This document shows positions 1-7,984 of a stretch of DNA of 64,000 nt, piece by piece. The first letter of the stretch is position 1. Each line of letters starts with the position of its first letter. Source of the DNA: Chloroflexota bacterium (GTDB lineage Bacteria; Chloroflexota; Dehalococcoidia; Lucifugimonadales; UBA3495). The notes beneath the pieces are model-generated. The model was given only the letters and a program-made list of their open reading frames with translations, had not been told where the DNA came from and did no database searches. The translations under genes were made by a program, and so were the position numbers. The stretch is from NCBI GenBank assembly GCA_028875055.1, contig JAPPGG010000006.1:54927-118926 (forward strand). Direction: 5' to 3'.

Positions 1-1
1 T

Positions 2-343
2 GTCCTGAAGGCCAAACCCTGCGCCGTGGCCTTTCCCGGGGCCAACCCCCGCCACGAGCACGAGTGGAAGGTGTGGCGAGACTCAATGAAGCTGCCCGAG
101 GGAAAAGTGATCATCCCGGGGGTTATTGACTCCACCTCCAACTTTGTGGAACACCCGGAGGTGGTTTGTGACCGCATAGTCCGTTATGCCGAAGTTGTGG
201 GGCGGGAGAGCATGATTGCCGGTGTGGACTGCGGGTTCGGCACTTTCGCCGGCCGACTGCAGGTGGACTCCAAGATTGTATGGATGAAACTGGCGTCGCT
301 GGTGGAAGGGGCGAGGATGGCCTCGGAGCAGCTCTGGGACTAG
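2..343 (+). CDS. Cobalamin-independent methionine synthase-like methyltransferase, C-terminal part (5' truncated by window edge)
   Basis: The reading frame is open from the window edge, so the N-terminus lies outside. The visible 113 residues match the C-terminal end of the MetE/UROD-fold family: an FPGANPRHEHEW stretch, then GVIDSTSNFVEHPE, and a GVDCGFGTFAG motif whose Cys is normally a zinc ligand that activates the thiol substrate. Family members move a methyl or alkyl group to or from a thiol such as homocysteine or coenzyme M; the substrate cannot be told from this fragment. The gene is followed by a 109-bp gap and a separate propeller gene. The zinc-site Cys is present, so the fragment looks functional. 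Confidence 0.8.
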   Translation, partial: VLKAKPCAVAFPGANPRHEHEWKVWRDSMKLPEGKVIIPGVIDSTSNFVEHPEVVCDRIVRYAEVVGRESMIAGVDCGFGTFAGRLQVDSKIVWMKLASLVEGARMASEQLWD

Positions 344-452
344 CTCCGGTAGCAATCGCCGTCCGCCGGTAGTATGATACCGCCAAATTCCCCCTGGGCG
401 CTGAAGGAATGGGACCGTTCCGGACTCCAAAGTAAGATCAGGAGGCAAGGCA

Positions 453-1439
453 ATGGCAGACAAGATGACAATGCTGGTGGGCACCGTGGGCCAGGGAATT
501 ATCCGCAGTGGCGACGGCGGCGAAAGCTGGCAGCGGGTAGGCATTAACCAGGGGCTGCACTCCGATGCGCTGGTGCGCTGCGTGGTCAACCATCCGGGGC
601 AACCCGAGGTGCTGTTCAGCGGCACCGACAAGGGGCTTTATCGCAGCGAGGACGCCGGAATGACGTGGAAACTGGTGGACTCACCCCTGAGCGAGTACTG
701 CGTCTGGGCGGTTGCCATTGATGAATCGGACCCCCAGACCATGTATGCGGGCACAGGCACTCCTGACCCCGCTACTATTTTCCGGTCCAGCGACGGTGGC
801 AAGACGTGGGAAAAGAGGCCGGTGGAAGTGGCAGAGACCTGCCCGGCAGTGGGCATTCCTCGCGTCACGGGCATTGCCATTGACCCCCAGGACCGGCAGG
901 ACATCTGGGTGGGCTTCGAGGTGGACGGCGTCCGGCGCAGCACCAACGGGGGCGACAGCTGGGACAAGGTCAACCACGGCTCGATCCCGAATCTGGACAT
1001 CCACAACGTGGCCGTGGCCGGCGGGCCGCCCAAAACGGTGGTGGTGCTGGTCAACGACGACGTCTATACCAGCCAGGATGGCGATAACTGGACCGCGCTG
1101 AACGTCAAGCAGAACTTCCCCTACGGCTACCCCCGGGGCGTCAAGGTGCAGCCCGACGACCCCCAGACAGTGTTTGTGACCGTGGGCGATACCACGCCTG
1201 GCAGGGTTGGAGCCATCATGCGGTCAAGGGATACGGGCAAGACCTGGGAGCAGCTTTCGCTGCCAGTGGACCCGAATACGGCCATGTGGGTGGTGAACAT
1301 CCAGCCCTTCGACCCCAAGGTGGTCCTGGCGGGCAGCCGGTACGGTTACATGTATCGCAGCGACGACGGGGGCGACTCGTGGGAGAAGCTGTGGCGCGAG
1401 TTCAGCGAGATTTCGTCCATAACCTGGATTCCCGCCTAG
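453..1439 (+). CDS. Asp-box (BNR-repeat) beta-propeller protein
   Basis: This is a 328-residue protein with seven SxDxGxxW Asp-box motifs (for example SGDGGESW, SEDAGMTW, SSDGGKTW, STNGGDSW, SRDTGKTW and SDDGGDSW), spaced as in sialidase/sortilin-type propellers. No signal peptide is visible (the start is MADKMTMLVGTVG), so a cytoplasmic location is likely. Asp-boxes are structural turns and do not define a reaction; the sialidase catalytic Arg triad and Tyr/Glu are not evident. An AGGAGGCAAGGCA-like ribosome site precedes the ATG. Chloroflexota of this type often encode such propellers next to oxidoreductases, but the substrate is unknown. Confidence 0.75.
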   Translation: MADKMTMLVGTVGQGIIRSGDGGESWQRVGINQGLHSDALVRCVVNHPGQPEVLFSGTDKGLYRSEDAGMTWKLVDSPLSEYCVWAVAIDESDPQTMYAGTGTPDPATIFRSSDGGKTWEKRPVEVAETCPAVGIPRVTGIAIDPQDRQDIWVGFEVDGVRRSTNGGDSWDKVNHGSIPNLDIHNVAVAGGPPKTVVVLVNDDVYTSQDGDNWTALNVKQNFPYGYPRGVKVQPDDPQTVFVTVGDTTPGRVGAIMRSRDTGKTWEQLSLPVDPNTAMWVVNIQPFDPKVVLAGSRYGYMYRSDDGGDSWEKLWREFSEISSITWIPA

Positions 1440-1467
1440 ATTCACTTTCACCCGGGCAATTCAAACG

Positions 1468-1528
1468 TGGATGGACAGGATATACAGGATGAGGTCAGGT
1501 AAATTGTCCTGTATGCCTTGTCCATCCA
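1468..1528. repeat. Long imperfect inverted repeat (22-nt arms), REP/terminator-like
   Basis: The arms at 1468-1489 and 1507-1528 are reverse complements except for about three central mismatches, with a 17-nt loop. The motif built on TGGATGGACAGGATATACAG resembles a palindromic repeat I have met between genes of several bacterial phyla. It lies 28 bp after the propeller gene and 23 bp before the next start, so it could fold in the mRNA as a terminator or stabiliser. There is no T-run directly after the right arm. Confidence 0.7.
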
Positions 1529-1551
1529 TTAATTTTTGAGGCAGAAAATCC

Positions 1552-2592
1552 ATGAAGTTCGCTTTCTTCAGCCACGTTCCCTGGCCCGAGGGCACCGAGC
1601 CCCAGCAGTTAATCGAGGAAATAACTGAGCAGGTGCAGTACGCCGAAGAACTGGGGTTCGTCAGCGCCTGGCTGGCCGAGCACCATTTTACTCGTTACAG
1701 CATGGTACCTTCTTCCCTCATTCTGGCCACACATATTGCGGCTCGAACCAGCAAGATTCGCGTTGGGACAGCGGTGCTGGTTTCACCTTTGCATAACCCC
1801 ATGCGCCTGGCTGAAGATGCGGCGATGCTGGACATTATCAGCAACGGCCGCCTGGATGTGGGCTTTGGGCGCGGTTCCGGGGGCTATGAGTACACCGGTT
1901 ACGGCCTGGACCCGGCGGAGAGCGCGGGCCGCTTCCAGGACTCCGTCAAGATCATCGAGGGTTTGTGGACCACTCCGGGGTTCAGCTATGAGAGCCCATA
2001 CAACAAGCTGGAGGACATTAACCTGGTGCCTCCTCCGCTGCAGCAGCCCCACCCGCCCATATACATCGCCGCGACGCGCACCCAGGCTACGCTGGATTTC
2101 CTGGTGGCCACCGGACATAACCTTTGCGTTGCGGTGGTGCAGGACACCAGCCTGGCGCTGGACCTGTGCCACCGATTTGTGGAGCAGTCCAGGGCGGCCG
2201 GAAATGATCGGCCCATGTCGGAGATACCATTCTTCCGGTATTTCTACGTTGCCGAAACCGAGGAAGAGGTGGTTCGGGATACGGAAGACCGCATTAACTG
2301 GGTGGCGGACATTATGCAGTGGCGCCGGTTTATCCCCACGGGTAGCGAGGTGTACCGGAGAATGGACGACTGGCGGCGGGAGCGGACGGAGCTGCCGGAC
2401 AGCTATGAATACCTGGCGGCCAACCGGGCCATCATTGGCACGCCCGACCAGTGTGTGGCTCAGATCAAGGAACTTCAGTCTCACGGCATAGACTACTTCG
2501 GGTGCAATTTTGACTTTGGGGGCATGGGCCGGGAGAAGGTGCTGCGGTCAATGAAGCTGTTCAGCGAGGAAGTGATGCCAAGGCTGGGGTAG
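1552..2592 (+). CDS. LLM class flavin-dependent oxidoreductase (bacterial luciferase-like monooxygenase)
   Basis: This 346-residue TIM-barrel protein starts MKFAFFSHVPWPEG and has the family hallmarks: AEHHFTRYS near residue 42, a RTSKIRVGTAVLVSPLHNPMRLAED block, then GRLDVGFGRGSG, which binds the FMN or F420 phosphate. The C-terminus ends in a typical GTPDQCVAQIKEL helix. Members oxidise small organics, alkanesulfonates, nitriles or ring ketones with reduced flavin; the substrate cannot be read from the sequence. It is one of three paralogs in the window. A GAGG element 10 nt upstream supports the ATG. The next gene, a broken hicA, begins 20 nt downstream. Confidence 0.88.
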   Translation: MKFAFFSHVPWPEGTEPQQLIEEITEQVQYAEELGFVSAWLAEHHFTRYSMVPSSLILATHIAARTSKIRVGTAVLVSPLHNPMRLAEDAAMLDIISNGRLDVGFGRGSGGYEYTGYGLDPAESAGRFQDSVKIIEGLWTTPGFSYESPYNKLEDINLVPPPLQQPHPPIYIAATRTQATLDFLVATGHNLCVAVVQDTSLALDLCHRFVEQSRAAGNDRPMSEIPFFRYFYVAETEEEVVRDTEDRINWVADIMQWRRFIPTGSEVYRRMDDWRRERTELPDSYEYLAANRAIIGTPDQCVAQIKELQSHGIDYFGCNFDFGGMGREKVLRSMKLFSEEVMPRLG

Positions 2593-2611
2593 GGGCAGCA
2601 AGGGCCAGATA

Positions 2612-2809
2612 ATGCCCAAGGTCAGGGATGCAATAAGGCTCGTGGAAAGAGAGGGCTGGTTCCACGCCCGTACAAACGGAAGCCACAGGATATATGCCCA
2701 CCCCGATAAACCTGGAAGAGTAGTCATAGCCGGCCGCCCCAGCAAAGACTAGCCTACGGGTACTTGGCAAAGTATTCTGAAACAAGCTGGTGTTAACTTC
2801 AGGGGTTAG
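2612..2809 (+). pseudogene. hicA: hicA toxin gene interrupted by an in-frame TAG
   Basis: From ATG 2612 the frame encodes a HicA-like double-stranded RNA-binding mRNA interferase: MPKVRDAIRLVEREGW, then NGSHRIYAHPDKPGRVV with the catalytic GSH histidine (residue 25), then GRPSKD. At codon 47 (2750-2752) there is TAG, after which the same frame continues PTGTWQSILKQAG to a second TAG at 2807. In intact HicA this position is usually Leu within a K-D-L-P-x-G-T segment, so TTG to TAG is the simplest explanation. The stop removes the C-terminal helix. hicB starts 3 nt after the frame ends. A sequencing or assembly error cannot be excluded. Confidence 0.8.
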
Positions 2810-2811
2810 TC

Positions 2812-3018
2812 ATGCAATACAGTTATGTCATAGAAAAGTCCGACAACGGCTACGCTGCCTATGTACCCGATTTGCCCGGATGCATAGCTGCGGGGGACAC
2901 TCGCGAAGAAACGGAAGGTCTTATCCGGCAGGGAATAATTTACTATTTGCAATCTCTCAAGGAACATGGAGAACCTGTTCCAGAACCTCAAGCCTCCACC
3001 GGTTTGGTTGAAGTATAA
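2812..3018 (+). CDS. hicB: HicB-family antitoxin
   Basis: This 68-residue protein (MQYSYVIEKSDNGYAAYVPDLPGC...) has the partial RNase H fold of HicB: an antiparallel beta start, the YxAYVPDLPGC motif and a helix with GDTREETEGLIRQGI. It lacks the C-terminal ribbon-helix-helix or HTH found in longer HicB proteins, so it probably acts only by binding HicA. It directly follows the hicA frame, the standard hicAB order. With hicA broken, the antitoxin would have no cognate toxin here, although it may still act against relatives. Confidence 0.85.
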   Translation: MQYSYVIEKSDNGYAAYVPDLPGCIAAGDTREETEGLIRQGIIYYLQSLKEHGEPVPEPQASTGLVEV

Positions 3019-3165
3019 GTAACCTGACCCTCTGAATAGGTCAACAAGGTTTTTGCCAAGTCCCAAGGTCCGACTATCTTTGCTTGAGTTCGCGGAAAAG
3101 GTTTTTTCGCCCACTGACACCCCGTCCTTGTCCCCTTCATCCCCGTATGCTACGCTAGCCCAACT

Positions 3166-4239
3166 ATGGCAAGTACAAATGATAACCGCGTGGTTGTCGC
3201 CATGAGCGGCGGCGTGGATTCGTCGGTGGCTGCCCTGCTGCTGCAGCGGCAGGGCTACGATGTGGTCGGCGTCACCATGAAGCTCTACAGCCTGGATGAG
3301 GCGGACCTGCCCGATTATTACCGGGGCTGCTGCACCGTGGATGACGTGGAAGACGCCCGGATGGTCTGCCACCGCCTGGGAATTCCGCACTACGTTTTGA
3401 ACGTACAGCGGGAGTTCCAGGAGCACGTTATAGACTACTTCTGTAATGAGTATCAGCAGGGCCGTACGCCGCATCCCTGCATTGCCTGCAACGACAAGAT
3501 CAAGTTCAATTTCCTCTCCACTCGCGCCTCCATCCTGGACGCCCACTACGTGGCGACCGGCCACTACGCCCGCATCGAGGAAGGACCCGAGGGATTTGCC
3601 CTGAAGAAGGGTCTGGACACGACAAAAGACCAGTCCTACGTGCTTTTTGGTATGGGTCAGGAGGAACTGGGCCGTACTCTAATGCCCGTGGGGTCTTACC
3701 GCAAGGAAGACATCCGCCAACTAGCGCTGGAGGCTGATTTTCCCAACGCGGAAAAGCCGGATAGCCAGGACATTTGCTTTATTCCCTTTGGCGACTACAA
3801 GGCCTTTCTGGAGGAGCGGATAACGACAACCAGCGGGGATATGGTGGACCAGGAAGGCAAGGTGCTGGGCCAGCATAAGGGGATTGAGTTTTTTACCGTG
3901 GGCCAGCGCCGCGGCCTGGGTATTGCTGGCGGCGAGCCGATGTATGTGACAAAGGTCGAGCCTGATACCAACCGTGTCGTTGTGGGGCCTGAATCGGCGC
4001 TGTATCGGGATTCCTTTGTCGCGTCTCGGGTGAATTACGTTACGGGCCATCCTCCCGCAGGGCCGGCGGCCGTAAATGTGAAGATACGCTACAAGTTTGA
4101 AGAGGCTCCAGCGGTTCTTCATCCCCAGACCGAGGGAGCGCTGGTCTGCTTTGAAAGGCCGCAACGTGCCATTACCCCGGGGCAAGCGGCAGTCTTCTAC
4201 AAGGGTGATACGGTGTTGGGAGGCGGGTTTATTGATTAG
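3166..4239 (+). CDS. mnmA: tRNA-specific 2-thiouridylase MnmA
   Basis: MnmA transfers sulfur to U34 of tRNA(Lys/Glu/Gln) in the cytoplasm. The 357 residues match the family length. The PP-loop SGGVDSS sits at residues 14-20. The segment TPHPCIACNDKIKF supplies the first catalytic Cys (about C108), and DSQDICFIP supplies the second (C204). GQRRGLGIAGGEPMYV marks the start of the C-terminal barrel domain. The start ATG at 3166 follows a 147-bp gap. rnhB and the YraN gene follow closely, so the three may share a transcript. Confidence 0.96.
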   Translation: MASTNDNRVVVAMSGGVDSSVAALLLQRQGYDVVGVTMKLYSLDEADLPDYYRGCCTVDDVEDARMVCHRLGIPHYVLNVQREFQEHVIDYFCNEYQQGRTPHPCIACNDKIKFNFLSTRASILDAHYVATGHYARIEEGPEGFALKKGLDTTKDQSYVLFGMGQEELGRTLMPVGSYRKEDIRQLALEADFPNAEKPDSQDICFIPFGDYKAFLEERITTTSGDMVDQEGKVLGQHKGIEFFTVGQRRGLGIAGGEPMYVTKVEPDTNRVVVGPESALYRDSFVASRVNYVTGHPPAGPAAVNVKIRYKFEEAPAVLHPQTEGALVCFERPQRAITPGQAAVFYKGDTVLGGGFID

Positions 4240-4283
4240 TGGAGCAACCAGCCAGGCGCTAGAGTTAGTTCAGCGGCATTGCC

Positions 4284-4919
4284 GTGCCTGACTTTTCCCA
4301 TGAACTTCGGCTGTTTGGCCAGGGGTTGAAGGTAGTGGCAGGGGTGGATGAGGCAGGACGGGGGCCGCTGGCCGGGCCGGTGGTAGCCGCGGCGGTGGCG
4401 CTGCCTGCCTCATTGACGGGTGAAGAAGAGTGGCTGGGGGCGCTGGATGACAGCAAGCGACTTTCCGCCGCACAGCGGGAGGCGGCCTTCAAGCTGATTC
4501 AGCAGCATGCCCTGGCGGTTTCAGTGGTGGAAGAGTCGCCGGCCGATATTGATCGCATCGGGATTGGGAAGGCCGTGATTCTGGCCATGATGCGAGCGGT
4601 GGAAGGGCTTCAAACCGTACCGGAGCACCTACTGCTGGACTACGTGCCTATCAAGGAGTGTCCCTTCCCCTTTGACGCATTGGTGAAAGGGGACGCCAGC
4701 AGTTACTCCATTGCGGCCGCATCAATAGTAGCCAAAGTTACCAGGGACCGGATGATGGAACGGGCAGATTCCTTGTATCCGGGTTACGGATTTGCCAGGC
4801 ACAAGGGCTATGGCACCGCATTGCATCGCGAACAATTGGAGAGGCTGGGGCCCTGCCCCCTGCACCGCCGGTCCTTTTCCCCGCTGCGGCAGGGAGCTCT
4901 AAAGCTGGGAGACGACTGA
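4284..4919 (+). CDS. rnhB: Ribonuclease HII
   Basis: RNase HII cleaves the RNA part of RNA-DNA hybrids and single ribonucleotides in DNA. The catalytic Asp-Glu pair lies in GVDEAGRGPLAGPV (D22, E23). Further acidic residues follow in LLDYVPIK and in KGDASSYSIAAASIVAKVTRD. At 211 residues it has the normal length. The predicted start is GTG at 4284 with a weak ribosome site; no closer ATG in frame precedes the conserved core. Its stop is directly followed by the YraN gene (1-nt gap), indicating one operon. Confidence 0.94.
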   Translation: MPDFSHELRLFGQGLKVVAGVDEAGRGPLAGPVVAAAVALPASLTGEEEWLGALDDSKRLSAAQREAAFKLIQQHALAVSVVEESPADIDRIGIGKAVILAMMRAVEGLQTVPEHLLLDYVPIKECPFPFDALVKGDASSYSIAAASIVAKVTRDRMMERADSLYPGYGFARHKGYGTALHREQLERLGPCPLHRRSFSPLRQGALKLGDD

Positions 4920-4920
4920 A

Positions 4921-5301
4921 ATGACAATGACGAGAGTGCGGCTGGGCAGGCAAGGAGAGGAACTGGCGGCCGGGTTTCTCCAGTCGGAGGGTTGCGGAAT
5001 CGTCGCTTCCAACTATCGCTGCCCATGGGGAGAGATAGACCTGGTGGCCTGGGACGGCGAGGAACTGGCCTTCGTGGAAGTCCGGACCCGCAGTTCCGAC
5101 AAATTTGGCATGCCCCAGGAATCCATCACCCGCCGCAAGGCTGACCACTTGACTGCGGCTGCCCAGCACTTCCTCCAGAACCATTACCCCGAGAACGATG
5201 GAGAGGAACTGCCGTGGCGCATAGACCTGGTCAGCATCCGTTTGCCGGGCGGACACGGTTCCCCCCAAATTGACCACATCAAGTACGCCGTACAGGGTTG
5301 A
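4921..5301 (+). CDS. YraN/UPF0102 family endonuclease-like protein
   Basis: The 126 residues carry the UPF0102 pattern of a small Holliday-junction-resolvase-fold nuclease: GRQGEELAAGFL at the N-terminus, then PWGEIDLVAWDGEELAFVEVRTR, which holds the E-x-D...E-V-[RK] active-site set. It commonly neighbours rnhB, as here. The function in cells is still poorly defined; DNA uptake or processing is suggested for relatives. Two ATGs are possible (4921 and 4927). Confidence 0.9.
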   Translation: MTMTRVRLGRQGEELAAGFLQSEGCGIVASNYRCPWGEIDLVAWDGEELAFVEVRTRSSDKFGMPQESITRRKADHLTAAAQHFLQNHYPENDGEELPWRIDLVSIRLPGGHGSPQIDHIKYAVQG

Positions 5302-5394
5302 CCGGCCTCCCGCCCGGATTGTGGGTTCATACCCTCCGTCCTGACCCGATCCTGACCCTCATTTGGCTGGTCCTGGACCCACCAGGGTGACGAC

Positions 5395-6504
5395 ATGAAG
5401 GCTTCTTATTTCGGCTGCATGGGCTACCTGGAAAGGGACAAGTTTCCCGCCGGCTGGCCCGTGCCTGCAGCGTATTACGACCCGGACGTTGCCATGCAGT
5501 CGTACCGGGATGGAATGGCGGAATGCCGGCTGGCGGAAGAGGCAGGTTTCGACTGGGTGAGTTTGTCCGAGCACCACTACTCGGGAAACCGGACCACCCC
5601 GAACCCGGCAGTAATGGCCGCGGCAGTGGCCCAGCAATGCCAGCGGGTCAAGATTGCGCTCCTGGGGCAACTTTTGCCAATCCTTAACCCGATTAGAGCG
5701 GCCGAGGAAATCGGGATGCTGGACAACCTCACCGAGGGAAGGCTGGTGGTGGCCTTTATGCGGGGCACCCTCAGCGAAGACCAGGTGTACGACCTCAATC
5801 CGGTTGAGGGTCGGGACAAACTGCTTGAGGGGATGGACCTGGTGCTGCGGGCCCTCACCGAGTCCCAGCCCTTTGCCTGGGAAGGTCGTTACTACAACTA
5901 CCGGACGGTATCCGTATGGCCCAAGCCGGTCCAACGACCCATGCCTCCGGCCATAGTGGCTACCCGCAGCGAGGATACCATCAAGTATGCCGCTGAAAAC
6001 GGGCTGGGCCTGGGCATCGCTTACGAAAGCGTTGACGCCACTGCCGGCATTGTGGAGAAGTACCGGACCTGGTGCAGGGACGCCGGCTGGGAGCCGTCAC
6101 CAGACAACATCGTTTATCGCGGCGGCATTTGCCTGGCTAAATCCGATGGCGAAGCCAATGACTTTCTGAATAGTCTTCATGCACGGGGAGTCGAACGGGG
6201 CCTTTCCATCAGTTCATCCCTGGCACGGGCGGTGGTGGCGGCACGAAGCGGTTCAAGGTATGACTCTCGAGCCAACAGCGACCCACCCTCCTCAGCACCC
6301 CGTCCACCCCGGGCCCAGTTGAACTTCGTGGGCGGGCCGGACACGGTGGCCGGTCAACTGGAAGAACTGCATCACCGATGCGGCGTGGGCGTGGTGGACC
6401 TGGCGTTCCAGCAGCCGGGGATGTCCCACGAGGGAGTTATGGAGCAGGTGGAGCTGTTTGGACGCCGGGTGCTGCCCCATATGAAGGAACTGGTCCGCCA
6501 CTAG
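5395..6504 (+). CDS. LLM class flavin-dependent oxidoreductase
   Basis: This 369-residue luciferase-like barrel protein carries SLSEHHYSGNRTTPNP, a hydrophobic LLGQLLPILNPIRAAEEIGMLD block, EGRLVVAFMRGT and a C-terminal FVGGPDTVAGQLEEL helix. The long insertion around residues 260-300 (rich in Ser, Arg and Pro) is unusual and may be a loop over the active site. It is a paralog of the proteins at 1552 and 57291 but only distantly similar in the insert. A GTGACGAC stretch precedes the ATG and no clear Shine-Dalgarno sequence is visible. The substrate is unknown. Confidence 0.86.
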   Translation: MKASYFGCMGYLERDKFPAGWPVPAAYYDPDVAMQSYRDGMAECRLAEEAGFDWVSLSEHHYSGNRTTPNPAVMAAAVAQQCQRVKIALLGQLLPILNPIRAAEEIGMLDNLTEGRLVVAFMRGTLSEDQVYDLNPVEGRDKLLEGMDLVLRALTESQPFAWEGRYYNYRTVSVWPKPVQRPMPPAIVATRSEDTIKYAAENGLGLGIAYESVDATAGIVEKYRTWCRDAGWEPSPDNIVYRGGICLAKSDGEANDFLNSLHARGVERGLSISSSLARAVVAARSGSRYDSRANSDPPSSAPRPPRAQLNFVGGPDTVAGQLEELHHRCGVGVVDLAFQQPGMSHEGVMEQVELFGRRVLPHMKELVRH

Positions 6505-6616
6505 CAGTCCAAAGAGCTTACGGTTACAAGGGCGCAGACCGTATTGTCGTTTCTGCCTTGAGCGGGCATCCGGGGAGGCGGCCAGGGGTCAACCGTACTG
6601 GATCGGAACAGGTGCG

Positions 6617-6633
6617 GGATTCCCTCGGAATCC
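6617..6633. repeat. Short perfect hairpin GGATTCC-CTC-GGAATCC
   Basis: Seven-base perfect arms enclose a 3-nt loop and are followed by GGAATGACGGTC. The wording resembles the edge of the dispersed GGAATCC..ATGACGG-type repeats also hinted at in 38701-38897. It is about 110 bp after the oxidoreductase stop, so it may be a repeat remnant rather than a terminator. Confidence 0.45.
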
Positions 6634-7130
6634 GGAATGACGGTCGATACCCAGCCCAGCGTTTCGGATGAGCTGTCCGGATAGCCAGGGCGCCCCTTTC
6701 CGTCCCCCTCCGAGCCTTGGGCAACCCCACGGGAGAGGGTGAACCGTCCCGCTTCCATGCTGCCTTTGTCCGGTGATGAAGCTCCGGCGACCTGCTGGGA
6801 CGACTGGCCCGCCGGCGGACACCGGACTCACTGAGCGCGCACAGGCATCCTTCCTTGATGGCCTCCTTTTGAACGCCGCCTCATGGAACACCTCCACGGG
6901 TAAACCGCTGCGAGATAGTCGGCAACCGTTGACTTTGGCTATGACAAAGCCGGGCTGGTCATAAATCACCAGCGCCAGCAGGCCCCGCCGCAGCACTCCT
7001 CCATTCAGGCCTTGAATGCTGGCGCTAAAGTCCTCTCCGCCAATTCGTTCTGTGGTATGGCTGTGGTGGGATGGTCAAACGCCTGGGCGTTTCCAACCTG
7101 GGGCATTTGGACGGGCTTTGCGGGGCGTTA

Positions 7131-7161
7131 TTGACAAATACCTAGCATATCTATGTATAGT
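7131..7161 (+). promoter_or_regulatory. Sigma70-type promoter candidate inside the gene desert
   Basis: A consensus -35 TTGACA lies at 7131-7136. AT-rich -10 candidates follow: TGTATA at 7154-7159 (17-nt spacer) or TATAGT at 7156-7161 (19-nt spacer). No gene begins within 800 bp downstream, so the transcript would be non-coding or a very long leader. Confidence 0.5.
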
Positions 7162-7760
7162 AGGCACGCCCGGGAAAAGCTCGATGGTGGCTTTGGCCCT
7201 CCAAAGCTGGATATCCCGCACTTGGATAGGGAAGAGAGTACAGGTTGGCCCAGCCCTCGATTGTCGCCAAAAGAACCGGCTGGGGCAGATCGGGGCCCCG
7301 AATATTCGGCTTTCAAACCATGTTTGTGGCAGGGAGCCCAGGATGGCGTGGCCAGGGCGTCAGGAGAATTGCCCGCAGGTAAGAGAGTCCTTGCCGGCCC
7401 TGCCTTTGTCGGTCAGGGTGAGGTCGGAGGCCAAAGGTTGCTCTCACGCCTGAAAAGCCTGTGGGCAGATGAGCTCGATCTTAGAGGAACATGCCAACGG
7501 GATTGCAATGAATCGAGACGCGCTTGCTGATATCCCGCCGGCACAGTTTGGGGGAAGGGCCCATGCAGAAACCTCGCATCAGGACATTGTTGGCCGGCCG
7601 TCGACACTTCGGGAGTGGTCGTTCCGGAAGGTTCAGCCCATGACGAACCGGTGAGAAGCTGGCATTGCCCGATGATCTGTTCCGGCAGGCTTCAGGTATT
7701 GTCGGTACTTTTCCAGTACCCAGTCCATTACTTTCTTAGACCCATAGTCATCTTTTTATT

Positions 7761-7790
7761 GTGAGGTTTCCTCATATAAGTTATGAACCT
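7761..7790 (+). promoter_or_regulatory. AT-rich promoter-like leader with small palindrome
   Basis: The stretch contains TGAGG-TTT-CCTCA (a 5-bp perfect inverted repeat) immediately before a -10-like TATAAG at 7775-7780. No good -35 is visible. It lies about 200 bp before the LuxR-type regulator start and may drive or control the injection-system island. Confidence 0.35.
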
Positions 7791-7984
7791 GTCGTGAGGC
7801 TGGTTCGCACGAGTGATATGCCGTTAATCAGGGGCTGATTCGACTCCTCCGGCTCATGCGCTGGAGCCCAAGCGCAAGGGCCCATAACAAGTCTGGGGTT
7901 ACTTTTCCGGTTTTGAAGGTCAATTGGTCAGGGCGCTGGCAGCAATGGGACGGGTTTGGCGATTCAACGGGAGACCTATCAGGT

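Larger units (their letters stand above)
6505..7984. other. 1.5-kb gene desert before the injection-system island
   Basis: No reading frame here has a protein-like sequence, a convincing ribosome site or recognisable motifs on either strand. It contains a 7-bp perfect hairpin (6617-6633), a strong -35 element (7131) and an AT-rich leader (about 7730-7800). It may hold decayed genes, an RNA gene or regulatory DNA for the downstream island. Confidence 0.6.

Noticed and set aside
6589..6996. 135-codon minus-strand frame in the gene desert
   Set aside because: It has no recognisable domain, no ribosome site and covers a hairpin repeat; it could be a remnant but cannot be supported.
7153..7530. 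125-codon + strand frame beginning inside the orphan promoter
   Set aside because: Its start would overlap the -10 box, and the sequence has no secondary-structure-like pattern or family match.
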